From: Juglans regia
Lineage: Eukaryota; Streptophyta; Magnoliopsida; Fagales; Juglandaceae
Direction: 5' to 3'
DNA length: 64,000 nt
NCBI RefSeq assembly: GCF_001411555.2
Contig: NC_049903.1
Span: 34,034,145-34,098,144 of the forward strand
Part shown: positions 35,466-47,659 of the stretch, piece by piece
Layout of the letters: each line of letters opens with the position of its first letter
How positions within the stretch are numbered: the stretch's first letter is position 1
Made by a program: the position numbers and the translations under genes
Notes under the pieces: generated by a model
What the model was told of the DNA's origin: nothing
Seen by the model: the letters and a program-made list of their open reading frames with translations, nothing else
Database searches by the model: none

Positions 35466-38340
35466 TAGTAGTGGGGGCAACGTGCGAGGCACGTTTGCCT
35501 AGTTAAAAGAAAAACAAATAGTTGTAAAATAGATATGAGCTTTGCATTAAAAGAAAAATAAATAAATAAAAACATAATGATAAGTTTTTTTTTTATATGT
35601 AAAAAACATAATGACAAGTTAACGAAGGATAATAATATCGTCTGCCTATTGTAACTCAAGAAATAATATCGTGTGCCTACAGTCACGTTTGATCTTAATT
35701 TAAATTTATTTTCTGACAGATCCTTCAAAAAATTTAAATGATTGCATCACTATCATTAGTCGTTGAACTGAATAATTAAGGAAAATTATTTTTATATGAA
35801 AATAAAATTGTTAGTGCCTGACTTATTTGGAATTAAATTTGACAGTTTGTTAGGTCCCAGAACATGACCCGTTTCCAAAATTTGAACTATATCTGGTGCA
35901 CAATTTTTACATGTAGATAAGGATGAAAGGACAAGTTGCTATATCCTTAAATATAAAATCAGAAGTTTTAGAGAACTTACATGCAAAATCTTTTTCTATA
36001 ATCTCGTGTACAAGATTTGACAATTTATCACTGAATCGATTCATGGATAGTTCAAATCTGATGCTATCAACTTCACGAATGTACAGATCAATAGCCATCC
36101 ACCTAGATACGAGAGAGACATCATTTGTGACCTGAAACAATAGAAAGAAAAGTACTTGATGCCATCATGTACTTCAGTAGCGAAAGCACAGTGATTTTTT
36201 TTATTATGACCCTTACAAAATTTGCTTGATATGTTACCAACTATTCCAAAAACTGCCCAATTCATTACTAATCAAAATAAGGAAACACAAAATTACAATT
36301 TACTCTAACCTCTTTACTAATTTTGCGATAAGCAATAAGATTTTTCTTGTAAGTGCAAAATGAAAATCCAAGTATAATGAGATGTGTAAAAGAAAGTTGC
36401 TTAGCTAGAGATAGAAAAAGAGAAAGAGAAAATCATGGAAACTAAACCCATTAAAATCTATGGAAGCTATGCAACGGAGGAGAGTGTTGAGAAAGAAAGT
36501 ATTCAACTCCTTCATCGTCCATTCACAGTCCTCAAACTTTTTATTTTTTTCTCACAAATTACACCAACTAATGCATGTAGGAACCATTTTCCACACAACT
36601 GAAATTTGTTGGCTACCACCTAATCCTTTACTATGGTGAAAAAGATCCACTATACCTCTTCATTAATATATGTGGAATAGTTTAGAAATTAATTGCATGT
36701 CAACAATTTTCTTTTTTAATATATTCCTATTCAAAGGAAATAACACAGGTCTGCTCTAGAATGTTTCTAGTGTGTTTTCAAACCATGATTCTACAGGACC
36801 ATACACTACATCTACATTCAGATGGTAAATAATATACACTATGCAAGCTTAATTAAAGGAAAGATATCAGAAATCATTTGATCCACTATATCTCTTCATT
36901 AATATATGTGGAATAGTTTAGAAATTAATTGCATGTCAACAGTTTTCTTTTTTAATATATTCCTATTCAAAGGAAATAATACAGGTCTGCTCTAATATAT
37001 TCAAAGGAAATAATATACACTATGCAAGCTTATTTAAGGGAAAGATATCAGAAATCATTTGGAAGATATCCTATAAAAGCCATATACAATTTGAGAATCA
37101 AATAAATGCAAAAAATTCACAAATTTCTTCCACATTATCTTATAGATACAAGCAGTTCCTCCTCCCACCACCCACTCACACTTGTATTGTAACGCGTGAC
37201 GATTAATTTGTGTGGGATGTGCAGTAAGAACAATTTCAACCTCCAACAGAAACAATCCTTCCAATGTCGAGAATAATAGACGGACAATAAAAAAGAAAAA
37301 AAAAATCTAATCTTGCCACAACAAAAGCTCTATTCTAACAATTTTGCTTAGCCGAGATTAGTGAAGTAATGCAGTTTCCAAACTCTCAAATTAATGACAT
37401 TTTTTTTCTTGCTAAAGAAAAAAAAATAAACAACATGTTGTAATTTTTAAGAGCTCATTCTTCTTTAGTGTTGCTTATCAAGACAAAGTAAAAAAAAAAA
37501 AAAAAGAAGCAGAAGCCTAAGAACCAAAAAAGAGACCTGCTTGCCTGATTGCAATCTGTTTCATAAAGCTCATTTGGGAAAACTCCACCGTGCACCAGCT
37601 CATTTCCGGCTCATTTTTTCTTTTCCTCTATTTTCTCAGCAACCAAACAGGTACTCAAAAAAAAAAAAAAAAAAGAGGGAAAACAACGTCACAAGGAAGA
37701 AGATCAAAAAACCAGGAACGAGACCAGAAGTTAGAAGCAAATACAATGAAATGGGAAATAAAGGGAACCTGATCGAGGGTACTGTTCCTCTCGACTTTCT
37801 CCACGAAGTTGTCTCACACCTCATGCTGAAACACATCGTTGAGATGACTCCTGAGCACTTCAAAAGGAAAGACACCACCACCACCACCAACAACATAAGG
37901 AACAGAGGAACAAAATGAGAAAAGAATAATCACAGGATTCAGATCCAAAAAGAACAAGAAGGAAAAAAACCCAAACTGTTTCTCAGATTCACACCCAAGT
38001 GAAAAGAGAAAGATATCGAGAAAGACCATACCCACCGGGCACCAGCACTAAGAACGAGCAAGAAGAAACGAGAAATACAGAGCATGACAGAAATCTTTTC
38101 TTTGTCTTCGGAGCCTCACTTCTGAGATCTCTATGCTAGATCGGCAAGAATCAGGATCGACGAATTTGGCACCCCTCAATCTCACAGGGGCATAAATGAA
38201 ACGAAATGTGTCAGACGAAAAATACTGTTCGTTCTTGTTCACTTTCGGATAGCCTCTAACGTGCATTTAACGGAAAGCAAACGAAAAACAAGAATTTCCG
38301 TTAGTGGCCGTTTCATAGCCACTTATATAATAGTAATAGA
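35465..38340 (-). mobile_element. Non-autonomous Helitron H2
   Basis: 2876 bp read on the minus strand. The 5' end is A|TCTATTACTATTATATAAGTGG at 38340. The 3' end at 35465 has ACTAGGCAAACGTGC, loop GAG, then GCACGTT (7-bp perfect stem, 35479-35495) and a CTAG|T terminus. There is no target duplication and it sits between A and T. The terminal 20 nt before and including the hairpin match the autonomous Helitron ending at 62994 almost exactly. No Rep or helicase is inside. The 37540-38270 part, read on the minus strand, looks like host promoter/5' UTR and intron DNA (CTGTTTGGTTGCTGAGAAA), suggesting gene capture. Confidence 0.8.
36640..37065. repeat. Direct duplications inside Helitron H2
   Basis: About 110 bp starting GATCCACTATA.CTCTTCATT occurs at about 36645 and 36879 (234 bp apart). 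The block AATATACACTATGCAAGCTT...GATATCAGAAATCATTTG also occurs twice (36830 and 37011). Confidence 0.85.
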
Positions 38341-39057
38341 TATCTCAGCTGTCTACTACAATTTGATACAGTACTCTGGCCATGATCAAAGCTGCTAGCT
38401 AGCTAGGACATGAAGGCAACATATTTTTGCAGACATCTCTTAATTAGCGTGTATTAATTATTCCTGTTGCACCTTTTTTCTCTCTCCATTAATGTTAATA
38501 TTATATTACAACAAGATAAATAGTGCAAATTAAGGGTGCATATATGTATATGATCAATTCAATATACAAACATACGTACCTATCTACTCTACGTGATCAT
38601 ATTACTCATTCAATATTGTATATAATTAATAAATTATGGATAATGCTAGTTATAATTTATAAGTTATATATATACAGACCTTTTATAAAAAGAAAATCTC
38701 ACTAAAAAAATATATTTTTATAATAGTTAGATTCATTTTTTTTACAAAATGCTCTATAGACGTACACATGCAAAATTAATTTGTCTATTTAAATATTGTA
38801 CTATAATAAATTAACCATTAGTCTACTGATCACAAGACACACCACCAGTACCTGGAGCATAGAATATTGACCGCCAATTCGCTGGCGGTGGAAGTTGGTC
38901 AATTCTGGCAATAGCTGTACAAACATGAAAAGAACAGAATGAAATTTAAACGTAGGGACACAATTACAAATTAAGAAGCTATATTGCCAGTGGGATCAGA
39001 TGGATGCCGGAAGGGAGAGAGCGAGAGGGTACTCTGCCATGGCTTATACCTAGCTAT
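38341..39057. other. Intergenic, nothing recognised
   Basis: AT-rich sequence between Helitron H2 and copia element 2 with no gene or RNA signal. Confidence 0.45.
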
Positions 39058-39348
39058 TGATAACCACAAGATTCAAAACAGCCAAGATCCTCACTTATCC
39101 TATGCACGGTTGAATGCTACAGATAACTCTTCATCAAGTGATAACACCGAAAGTTCAGGAGATAACTCTTGACTATATTTAAATGTATTTGAATTATTGT
39201 TATCCCTTTTGAATGTATTTGAATTCTTGTTATCCCTGTAATTTCTCCATGTAATCTTGATTCAAACTCCTTATGTAATTGTATATAAATGACAATAGCA
39301 TCACACGGTTTTGGCATTGAAGCCAAGACTATTCTATAGAAATTTACA
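39058..39348 (+). repeat. 5' LTR of copia element 2
   Basis: 291 bp with TG...CA ends. Contains an internal duplication of AATGTATTTGAATT.TTGTTATC (about 33-bp period) also present in the 3' copy. Confidence 0.9.
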
Positions 39349-39404
39349 CGGTACCAGAGCAATTGGCATACGCCTAGTTTCTATCGATCATTTTCTGTTC
39401 ACCA

Positions 39405-40346
39405 ATGGCTTCCACTACTTCCGCTACTTCCAATGTTAACTTTGCTCCACCAAACATTGGACATCTTGTGTCGATCAAGCTGAGTAACTCAAACTATCTG
39501 ATATGGTCATCCCAGATTGTACCCGTACTGAAAAGTCATGACTTGATGGGCTTCGTGGATGGTTTTGAGCCGTGTCCATCAAAATTCCTTGTTGATAATC
39601 AAGGAAAAACAACACAATCTCTTAATCCATATTATATCCTCTGGAATAAGAAAGATTAGTGTGTGCTGAGTTGGATTAATGCAACTCTATCTGACAAGGT
39701 ACTAGCCTCTGTCTATGGGATCACATCTGCTCGAGGGGTGTGGAGCTCTCTAGCAAACAAGTTTGCCTTTCATTCTCGAACCAGTGTACACCACTTGAAG
39801 AGGAAATTGCAGAATCTTCATCAAGGGTCAATGAAGTGCACTGATTTCCTTGAAAAGGCTAAACAACTGTCAGATGAATTGGCTGCAGTTGGTAAGCCAC
39901 TTGAGGATGATGACTTAATGTCCTACATAGTGAGTGGCCTCAATCCCTCATTTAATCCTTTTATAACCTCCTTGTCCTTTGCTACCCGAGACAAGAATGT
40001 TTTTTTTGAAGATTTTCAATCAGAGCTCTTATCTTATGAACTTTTATTAGAAAATCAGACTCATTCCATACCACCCGAGACCAATAATTTTGCCTTCTTC
40101 ACTCCCAAATCCAACCAACAGCAGTATAACCGCAAGCCCAAACACCCAGGTAAACCATATTCACATCCTCAATACTCACCAAATCCGCGTCCAAAATACT
40201 CACCAAAATCCTCTGGCTCACCTTCCTCACCTCAGCCAAATAAAATGCAGCACTCATTTTCCACTCCCAAATCACCTTGTCAAATTTGTGGAAAGTCAAA
40301 TCACAAGGCATTAGATTGCTTTCACAGAATGGATTATGCATATTAG
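39405..40346 (+). pseudogene. copia element 2 Gag with stops
   Basis: Starts MASTTSATSNVNFAPPNIGH. Copia Gag core: VSIKLSNSNYLIWSSQIVPVLKSHDLMGFVDG, stop TAG at 39657-39659, then CVLSWINATLSDKVLASVYG, ...LSDELAAVGKPLEDDDLMSYIVSGL. A Pro/Ser-rich linker and a CCHC knuckle CQICGKSNHKALDC follow. A second TAG is at 40344-40346. Both stops fit CAG (Gln) to TAG. Confidence 0.85.
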
Positions 40347-43300
40347 GGTCGTCATCCACCAACTCAATTGGCTGCCATGGTTGCACATACCAATGCTGAG
40401 CATGAGGAAGAGACATGGTTTGCTGATAGTGGAGCCAATCAGCATATTACCACAAATCTGGAACATCTCACCTTGCAGCAACCATACACAGGAAAAGAAA
40501 ATGTAGTTGTTGGTAATGGTCAAGGTTTGGGTATTGCACATACTGGTACTGCTATTTTCCATACTCCTGAAGCTAAATTACGTCTAAATCGTGTCCTCCA
40601 TTGTCCTCAAGCTTCAGTCAATTTACTTTCCATTAATCAATTTTGCCTTGATAATCGTTGTTGTTTCATTCTAACTAGTACTAATTACTTTGTGAAGGAC
40701 ATCCAAACGGGAGTGACGCTACTGGAAGGCAAGAGTGAAGGTGGTCTTTATCCAATGCATTTGTAGTCAATGTCTATCAATAAATCACATGCTTTGACAG
40801 CCGTTGTATGAGTTAAAGCACCTGTTTCTGTTTGGCATTCTAGATTAGGACATGCATATATTCCCATTGTATCTCAGTTATTGAATAAACATTCTTTACC
40901 TGTTGAAGGATTAGTGAATAAAACATATTTTTGTGAACCTTGTCAACTTGGCAAAGGTAAACAACTTCTTTTCCAACCTTCTACCCGTGTTTCCTCTTTT
41001 CCATTTGAATTAATTCACACCGATGTATGGTCTTGCTCTACTAAATCTCTCAATGGTTGCAAGTATTATGTTATATTCATTGATGACTTTTCACGATTCT
41101 CATGCCTTTATCCTCTCCAAAATAAATTTGATGTATACGCTTATTTTGTTAAATTCAAAACACTAATGGAAAACCAATTTTCCTGCAAAATCAAGCAATT
41201 ACAATCAGATGGGGGTGGAGAGTATATGTTAAACCAATTTCAATCGTTTCTTACTTCTAATGGAATCCACCATCGCCTCACTTGTCCTCATACACCCCAA
41301 CAAAATGGCCTTGCGGAACGAAAACACCGTCATGTGGTGGAAATGGGACTATCGATGTTAGTTCAATCACATATGCCCACTACGTTCTGGGTTGATGCCT
41401 TTTTAACATCTATATTTCTCATTAATAGACTACCGACCCCTACCCTTGATAACCAGACACCATTTTTCAAATTATTTGGCAAGGATCCTGATTATACCTC
41501 CTTACGTACCTTTAGTTGTGCTTGTTTCCCATTATTGAGACCATATGCAACTCACAAATTAATGTTCAGATCCAAACGTTGCATATTTCTAGGCTATTGT
41601 TCCCATTATAGTGGATATAGATGCTTGGATCCTGTCACTCACAAGGTGTTAATTTCACGGCATGTTGTGTTTAATGAGAATACATTTCCTGCTAAGGATG
41701 GATTGCAGTCACCTGAACCTCTTCCAGTGGTTTCCTCTCCAGGTACGATTTTATCTTCTCCTTTCTTTTCTGTGTCAACTTCTTCTTTACCTCAATCACG
41801 TCTTACTATTTCGGATTCTCCTACTTTTTCTTCTCCTCCCATACCAAACTCCTCTTTGACTCCACCTATTGCTCCTCTAGAATCCCTACCTACCCACACT
41901 TCCCTTGATATTTCCAATCCAACCTCTTCTCCCGTACCTGGTCCTCCTATCCTATCCATACCTGAAGTTTCCTCTTCTCCACAACCATCCCATCACCCAA
42001 TGACAACTCGTTCCCAAACTGGAAATCTCAAGCCTCGCACGTTTTCAGATTTTAAACTATATTCCACCAAATATCCTCTACAAGCATTATCTAGTATTGT
42101 GACTCCACTTGAACCAACCTCTTACCGACAAGCTGCATCATTACCTGAATGGTGTACTACTATGAGAGAGGAATATGATGCTTTACTGGCTAATGAAACA
42201 TGGACATTATGTCCTAGACCTACTAAGCATAATGTGGTGGGAAATAAGTGGGTGTACAAAGTAAAACAAACAACAATAGGCGAGGTTGACAGACTAAAAG
42301 CCAGATTAGTGGCACTAGGATTTGGTCAAGAGGAGGGTGTCGACTTCACTGAGACTTTTAGTCTAGTCATTAAGCCTTCTACTGTACGGGTTATTCTTAC
42401 ACTTGCTGTTCAATTTGATTGAGAAATCAGACAGCTTGATGTTTCTAATGCATTTCTTCATGGGATTTTGCTAGAAGATGTATATATGGTGCAACCTAAG
42501 GGGTTTGTTAATACAAATTTTCTAGATTATGTTTGCAAGTTGAACAAGTCATTGTATGGCCTCAAACAAACACCTCGTGCTTGGATTATGCGCCTATCTC
42601 ACACTCTACTTGAACTCGGCTTTCTCTCCTCACCAGTGGATACCTCCTTATTTGTCTATCATAAGGGCAATATTCATTTGTTTTTCCTCGTATATGTGGA
42701 TGATATTCTTGTTATAGGTACTGATCCTTCTCTTATTTAGTCTTTGATAAGAAAGCTGCAGCTCGAGTTTTAGATGAAGGACCTTGGTCCTTTAGGCTAT
42801 TTTCTCGACATCCAAGCAAGTCGTGATTCCTCTGGATTACATCTTCGACAGTCCAAGTACATTAGGGATCTTCTTCATCGCACCAAGATGGCTGGGGCCA
42901 AACCTGCTTCCTCTCCTTGTACCATAGGTCTTAAATTATCTGCTAATGTTGGTGAGCCACTCACAGCTTCTCAAATTACAGAATATCGACAAACAGTGGG
43001 AGCTCTCCAATATTGCACCTTGACTAGACCTGATATAGCTTTTTCAGTCAACCAATTGTGCCAACATATGCATTCTCCTAATTCTGTTCATTGGACAGCA
43101 GCAAAACGTGTCTTACATTACTTAAAGGGCATTTCTGATATGGGATTGTGGTATACTTAGGGTGAGCAAATTCTTCAAGCTTTTTGTGACGCCGATTGGG
43201 CTGGTAATCCCGATGACCGATGATCTACTACCGAGTATGGTGTTTTCCTTGGCTCTTGCTTAATCTCATGGACTGCCAAGAAACAATCTGTGGTTGCGCA

Positions 43301-43658
43301 TTCAAGTACTGAAGCTGAATATAGGGCATTGGCTCTTACTACCGCTGAGCTTTTATTGGATCCGTATGCTTCTCAAAGAACTCCATATTTCTTTACCTAC
43401 AGTTCCTACTATTTGGTGTGACAATAGTGGTGCTCTCGCCCTTGCTTCTAATCATGTCTTCCATACTCGTACTAAACATATTGAAGTTGATTTTCACTTC
43501 ATTCGTGAGAAAGTTGCTAATCGAGATATCTGCCTTCAGTTCATTGGTTCTTATGATCAAACTGCTGATATATTTACAAAGGGACTCAGTTCAACACGTT
43601 TTTGTCTGCTTCGTGACAAGCTTATGGTTGTTTCTCTCCCCATCAGCTTGCGGGGGGA
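40347..43658 (+). pseudogene. copia element 2 Pol (PR-IN-RT-RNaseH), broken
   Basis: Same frame as gag to about 43350. Protease WFADSGANQHIT (intact D-S-G). Integrase: WHSRLGHA...CEPCQLGK finger and core YYVIFIDDFSR, LQSDGGGEY, GLAERKHRH. RT: NKWVYKVK, RLKARLVALGF, QLDVSNAFLHG, YGLKQTPRAWI, YVDDILVIG. RNase [63 protein letters not shown]. Stops at 40764, 40809, 42420, 42738, 42771, 43158 and 43221. One extra T near 43345-43355 shifts the frame in RNase H. Each stop is explained by a single C-to-T or G-to-A transition. Confidence 0.9.
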
Positions 43659-43884
43659 TGATAACCACAAGATTCAAAGTAGCCCAGATCCTCACTTATC
43701 CTATCCACATTGAATGTTGCAGATAACTCTTCATCAAGTGATAACACCAAAAGTTCAGGAGATAACTCTTGACTACATTTAAATGTATTTGAATTCTTGT
43801 TATCTCTTTTAAATGTATTTGAATTCTTGTTATCTTTGTAATTTCTCCATGTAATCTTGATTCAAACTCCTTATGTAATTGTAA
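43659..43884 (+). repeat. 3' LTR of copia element 2, truncated
   Basis: Matches the first 226 bp of the 5' LTR. The last 65 bp are replaced by AT-rich DNA of the following element. Confidence 0.85.
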
Positions 43885-44627
43885 ATATTAGTATTAGTAT
43901 AAAATTATAAATATTAGTATTAGTTAATAATTACTTGATGGTGAGTCACTGAGTTATATACTAATACTATATATTATACTATTATAGTGTTTATGTTACT
44001 ACTACACATAGACTTATAGTGTGTGTGTATAATATATATATTATAATCATATAGTGATACTAATACTATATATTATATAATAATACATTAATATTATAGA
44101 CTTATAGTGATTAGTTATTATGAATCATGATTAATATAACTTATAACTATATAATAGACTAATAGTATTAGTATTAGACTATTAGTAATATAGTATAGCT
44201 ATATGTTAGTAATATACTGATATTAGTTATAGTGATTTAGTATAAGTTATAACTATATTAGTATAAGTATAACTATTAACTATAGTCTTAGTCTATATTA
44301 GACTATTAGTATATATATATATATATATATATTTTAATACCATATTAGAGTCTAGAAGTAGAGTCTAGACTATTAATATATATAATACTTGCATTAGTAT
44401 AAATATTAGTATTAGTTAATAATTGCTTAATGGTGAGTTAGTGATAGGATTAGGTTAATTGGTCAAATAAAAATTATATACTTAATATATATATATAAAT
44501 TATATATTTTTTTTTAATTCAGTTCGGTCCGGTCCAAAAAACCACTGGACCGTGGACCGAACTAGAACCACTCTGGGTTTCGGTCCGATTTATTTTTCCG
44601 GTCCGGACCGTCCGATTCGCACCCCTA
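43885..44627. mobile_element. hAT-like element, left end missing
   Basis: Right end GGTCCGGACCGTCCGATTCGC then ACCCCTA, whose complement starts TAGGGGTGCGAATCGG, like the other hAT-like elements here. To the left is an AT-rich body full of ATTAGTATTAG/ACTAATACT words, and it meets the broken copia LTR without a matching left terminus, so a deletion removed both ends. Confidence 0.5.
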
Positions 44628-44639
44628 ATCATACCAGCT

Positions 44640-45870
44640 TCTTCCAGAGCATGTTGTGGCAATTTTGTTAACATTTCTTCTCATATAGACTTAAAACAAG
44701 CACCTTCCAGAGATAGTTTATGTAAAGGTATACTTGCTTGATACCAAACATCTTGATCAGTCCCACAACTCCACAACACATGCCTTGAAGATTCCTTCTC
44801 TAGATGACAAATAGGACACAGGTTATCATTTAGAATTTTCCTCTTATATAGATTGTTAAGATTAGGCAAAGCCTCATTACATGCTCTCCAAAGGAACATC
44901 CTTACTCCATTGGGCACATGTAGTTTCCACAAGGATTTTCAAAAACCATTATGAGCATGGACATTTGAGGTACCACTATCTTGATTGGATTTTAGTTCTC
45001 TATGAAGATGGTAGGCACTCTTCACTGAGAAGATGCCATTACTTGTGCCTCCCCAAGTCACTTGATCCAATATATTGCTCAAACTGATGGGGATGGTTTT
45101 TATGATGTTCACAGTATTATGAGGGAACAAATTAGAAAGCTGGGTACCATCCCATTTCATGAGAATTGGGTCAAATAAATTAGCCACCCAAATCACTTCT
45201 GATGTCTTGGCAGCCATCCGTCTTCCCATATCTTCACTTCTAAACTATTACCAATCTTCCATAATAGGCCTTCTTTTAACAGATCTAGGCTAGTTTGCAT
45301 ACTCTTCCAAGCTAGAGAATGCCTAAATCCCATTTTAGCATCTAGGATCGAGTCATGTGGAAAATACTTCTGTTTTAGGATGAGAGCAAGAAAAGGATCA
45401 AGACTTGTAAGTATTTTCCACCCTTACTTTGCTAGAAAAGCAAGATTGAAACTGTTGAAATTCCTAAATCCGAATCCACCTTGATCCTTTGATTTGTTGA
45501 GTGTACTCCACTTGATCCAATGAATCTTTGACTAGTCCTCATTGAAGCCCCACCAAAATTTCCTTGATAACTAATCCAACTTGTTGGTAATGGACTGAGG
45601 GAGAAGAAATATCCTCATGGTATAAGAATAAATGGCTTGCAAGACATATTTGAGCAGCACCTCGTTTCGAACAATAGTTAAACAATTAGTCTTCCAGTTT
45701 GTTATTTGAAACCACACTCTATCAATAAGGCCATGAAAGGATGCAATGACTGGGAGACCAAGGTATTTCTCAAATGAACCTGTTAAGTGCACTCTAGCAG
45801 TAGTGCATAACATGTATTGTAAGATACATAAGTACCTTTTGCTTTCTTTATCATAACCTCCATGCATTTT
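44640..45870 (-). pseudogene. LINE (L1-type) ORF2 3' part: RT C-terminus and zf-RVT
   Basis: Minus-strand frames in order: 45571-45867 (GSFEKYLGLPV...DRVWFQITNWKTNCL...EVLLKYVLQAI.SYTMRIFLLP), the thumb/C-terminal part of a plant non-LTR RT. Then 45240-45570 in broken frames (WWGFNEDQ.KIHWIKWS..NKSKDQGGFGFRNF, LAFLAK). Then 44939-45229 (GIFSVKSAYHL), and the zinc-binding RT-associated domain at 44681-44932 (WKLHVPNGVRMFLWRACNEALP, CPIC..E.ESS.HVLWSC). Endonuclease and the RT active site are absent, so it is 5'-truncated, usual for LINEs. Stops and frameshifts are present. Confidence 0.85.
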
Positions 45871-46586
45871 TATTATTCATTTTTCCATTTTTTGCCCTAA
45901 ATTCAATAAATCCTAGAACCCAAATAATGGGTTCAGCTCCACCGATTTTCCTGGGGAAAGACAATCCCAATAATTTTTAGGCGCCTTAATTGGGATACAT
46001 GACCAAGTACATATGATGGAGTGAAGAATATATTAGGCATAGAAATTTAGAACAAAATATATACACCCATTTAAATTAAGGCTGAAATTTTTTCAAAGAA
46101 CTTGGAGTGCATGAAAATCAATATTTGATACTGACAAATTTCACTTGTATTTATGATCTTGATTGATCACGGGAGCACTTAATTAGCAGTAATGAGAAGA
46201 TGTAAATTTGCTGTATTTGAATGTTGAGTTGAGTTAAGATAAAAATTAAAAGTTAAATAAAATATTGTTAGAATATTATTTTTTGATATTATTATTATTT
46301 TAAGATTTGAGAAAATTAAATTATTTGTTATATGTTGTGTTTAAAATTTAAAAAAATTATAATAATTAGATAAAATGAATTGAGATAGATTTAAGATCCA
46401 AACTAGTCATACTTTAAATTACGAACCAGCATGTTACTCAGCCCACCGTTTAACTATTTCGTTTTCTTTTATTTTTCAAATTTCAAATTTTTTACGAAGA
46501 AAAACCACTTACTAGTTACCAAAAAAAAAAAGTGTAACAGTCAAATAGTGGTAAAATGGTGGGCTCATGAATACCATTTTCCTCTA
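45871..46586. other. Intergenic with degenerate Tourist-like MITE copy H (about 46200-46415)
   Basis: 46200-46415 has TTGAGTTGAGTTAAGATAAAAATTAAAAGTTAAATAAAATATT...AAAATTTAAAAAAATTATAATAATTAG, the order of MITE copies A and G, with diverged ends (TGTATTTGAATG, CCAAACTAG). Nothing else recognised. Confidence 0.45.
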
Positions 46587-47157
46587 AGAGCACTCTCATT
46601 GGATTAGCTAAAAGTTAAATCCATTGAAGATTTGGCTATTAAACCATAAAATGTGATCACATTGGAATAGCTAAATTATAAATATTTGAAATTTAGCTAC
46701 AATCACTTCTAAAATTATTTCCAAATTTGAAAGGAACTATTCATTCATCAAATACATTTTATATTAATTATTTCTCTCCCTTTAATATCAATTATTTATC
46801 TCTCCATTTTAAATGACAATTGAAAAAATATAATTAGAATACAATTAATAATTAATATATAATATTATGAATAGTAAAATATGATAAAATAAAATAAATT
46901 CATAATTAAAAAAATTAAAAATTTTTCAAAATTATTAATTACTCATTACTATATAATGAATAAATGGATAATCCAATGTGGAGATTTGATGTGAATAGTT
47001 AAAGTTAAATTCATCTTATATTATTTTATTGTCAAATAATGAAAAAATAGCTATTCTAATGTAAAAACTTATGTGAATGTAATAGCTAAATGTTAACTTC
47101 ATCTTACATTCATAAAAAATATGCTTTTAACTTTAGATAATCTAATAAAAATGCTCT
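46587..47157. mobile_element. MITE with ~35-bp inverted repeats
   Basis: Left end AGAGCACTCTCATTGGATTAGCTAAAAGTTAAA-like and right end whose complement reads AGAGCATTTTTATTAGATTATC and continues TAAAGTTAAA. 571 bp, AT-rich, no gene. TIR start AGAGCA..CATTGG resembles that of the MITE at 56191-56767. Target duplication unclear. Confidence 0.7.
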
Positions 47158-47403
47158 AAGTGATCATATCCTAGCTTTGCCAGAAGCTAGGCAACTTTGG
47201 CGATAATATTTTATAATATAATTCCTTGATCAGCTTCATCGGTGGCAGTCAATACTGATAATTATACAAGTAATTGGAGCTCAGTATGATGAGTTTGATG
47301 ATGATCTTTAGAAAAAAATGCATTCATGATGTAATTAATTAAGAAGTGCATTAATGTTTGTCGCTAGCTACCAACTAATCAAAGCATTAATGCATAATGC
47401 ATA

Positions 47404-47430
47404 TCTATCTCTATTATATAAGAGCCTATC
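47404..47430 (+). other. Candidate Helitron 5' terminus
   Basis: TCTATCTCTATTATATAAGA preceded by A. The aligned H2 terminus is TCTATTACTATTATATAAGT. The following AAATGAACAG...AATGAACAGTG words are frequent in plant Helitron 5' regions. Confidence 0.55.
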
Positions 47431-47659
47431 TCAAATGAACAGGAATGAACAGTGCATTTTCTTATTTTTCCGTGTGTCATCCGTGTGTCATCCGTAAACG
47501 TTTACTAAAATTAGCTGTAATTTTTTTATTTTATTTTAGCTGCAAATTAGCAGTAAACGTTTGACATCCGTGTCCAAATTAGCTGTCGATCACATCATAT
47601 TATATAATATATCAGTACTGGTCCACCATAAGTAATTAATGGGGCAGGTTGCAGCTTTC

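Larger units (their letters stand above)
39058..43884 (+). mobile_element. Ty1/copia LTR retrotransposon, element 2
   Basis: 5' LTR 39058-39348 (TGATAACCACAAG...AATTTACA), PBS-like GGTACCAGAGCAATT at 39350, PPT CGGGGGGA at 43651-43658, and a 3' LTR that starts at 43659 but loses homology after about 43884. The shared 226 bp differ at roughly 15 positions, so it is older than element 1. Because the right end is gone, no target duplication can be checked. The internal frame is one continuous gag-pol interrupted by nine stops and one frameshift. Confidence 0.9.

Noticed and set aside
35907..36265. 74-77-aa frames inside Helitron H2
   Set aside because: Composition is not impossible for protein, but no family, no start context and no splice support; could be a captured exon but cannot be shown.
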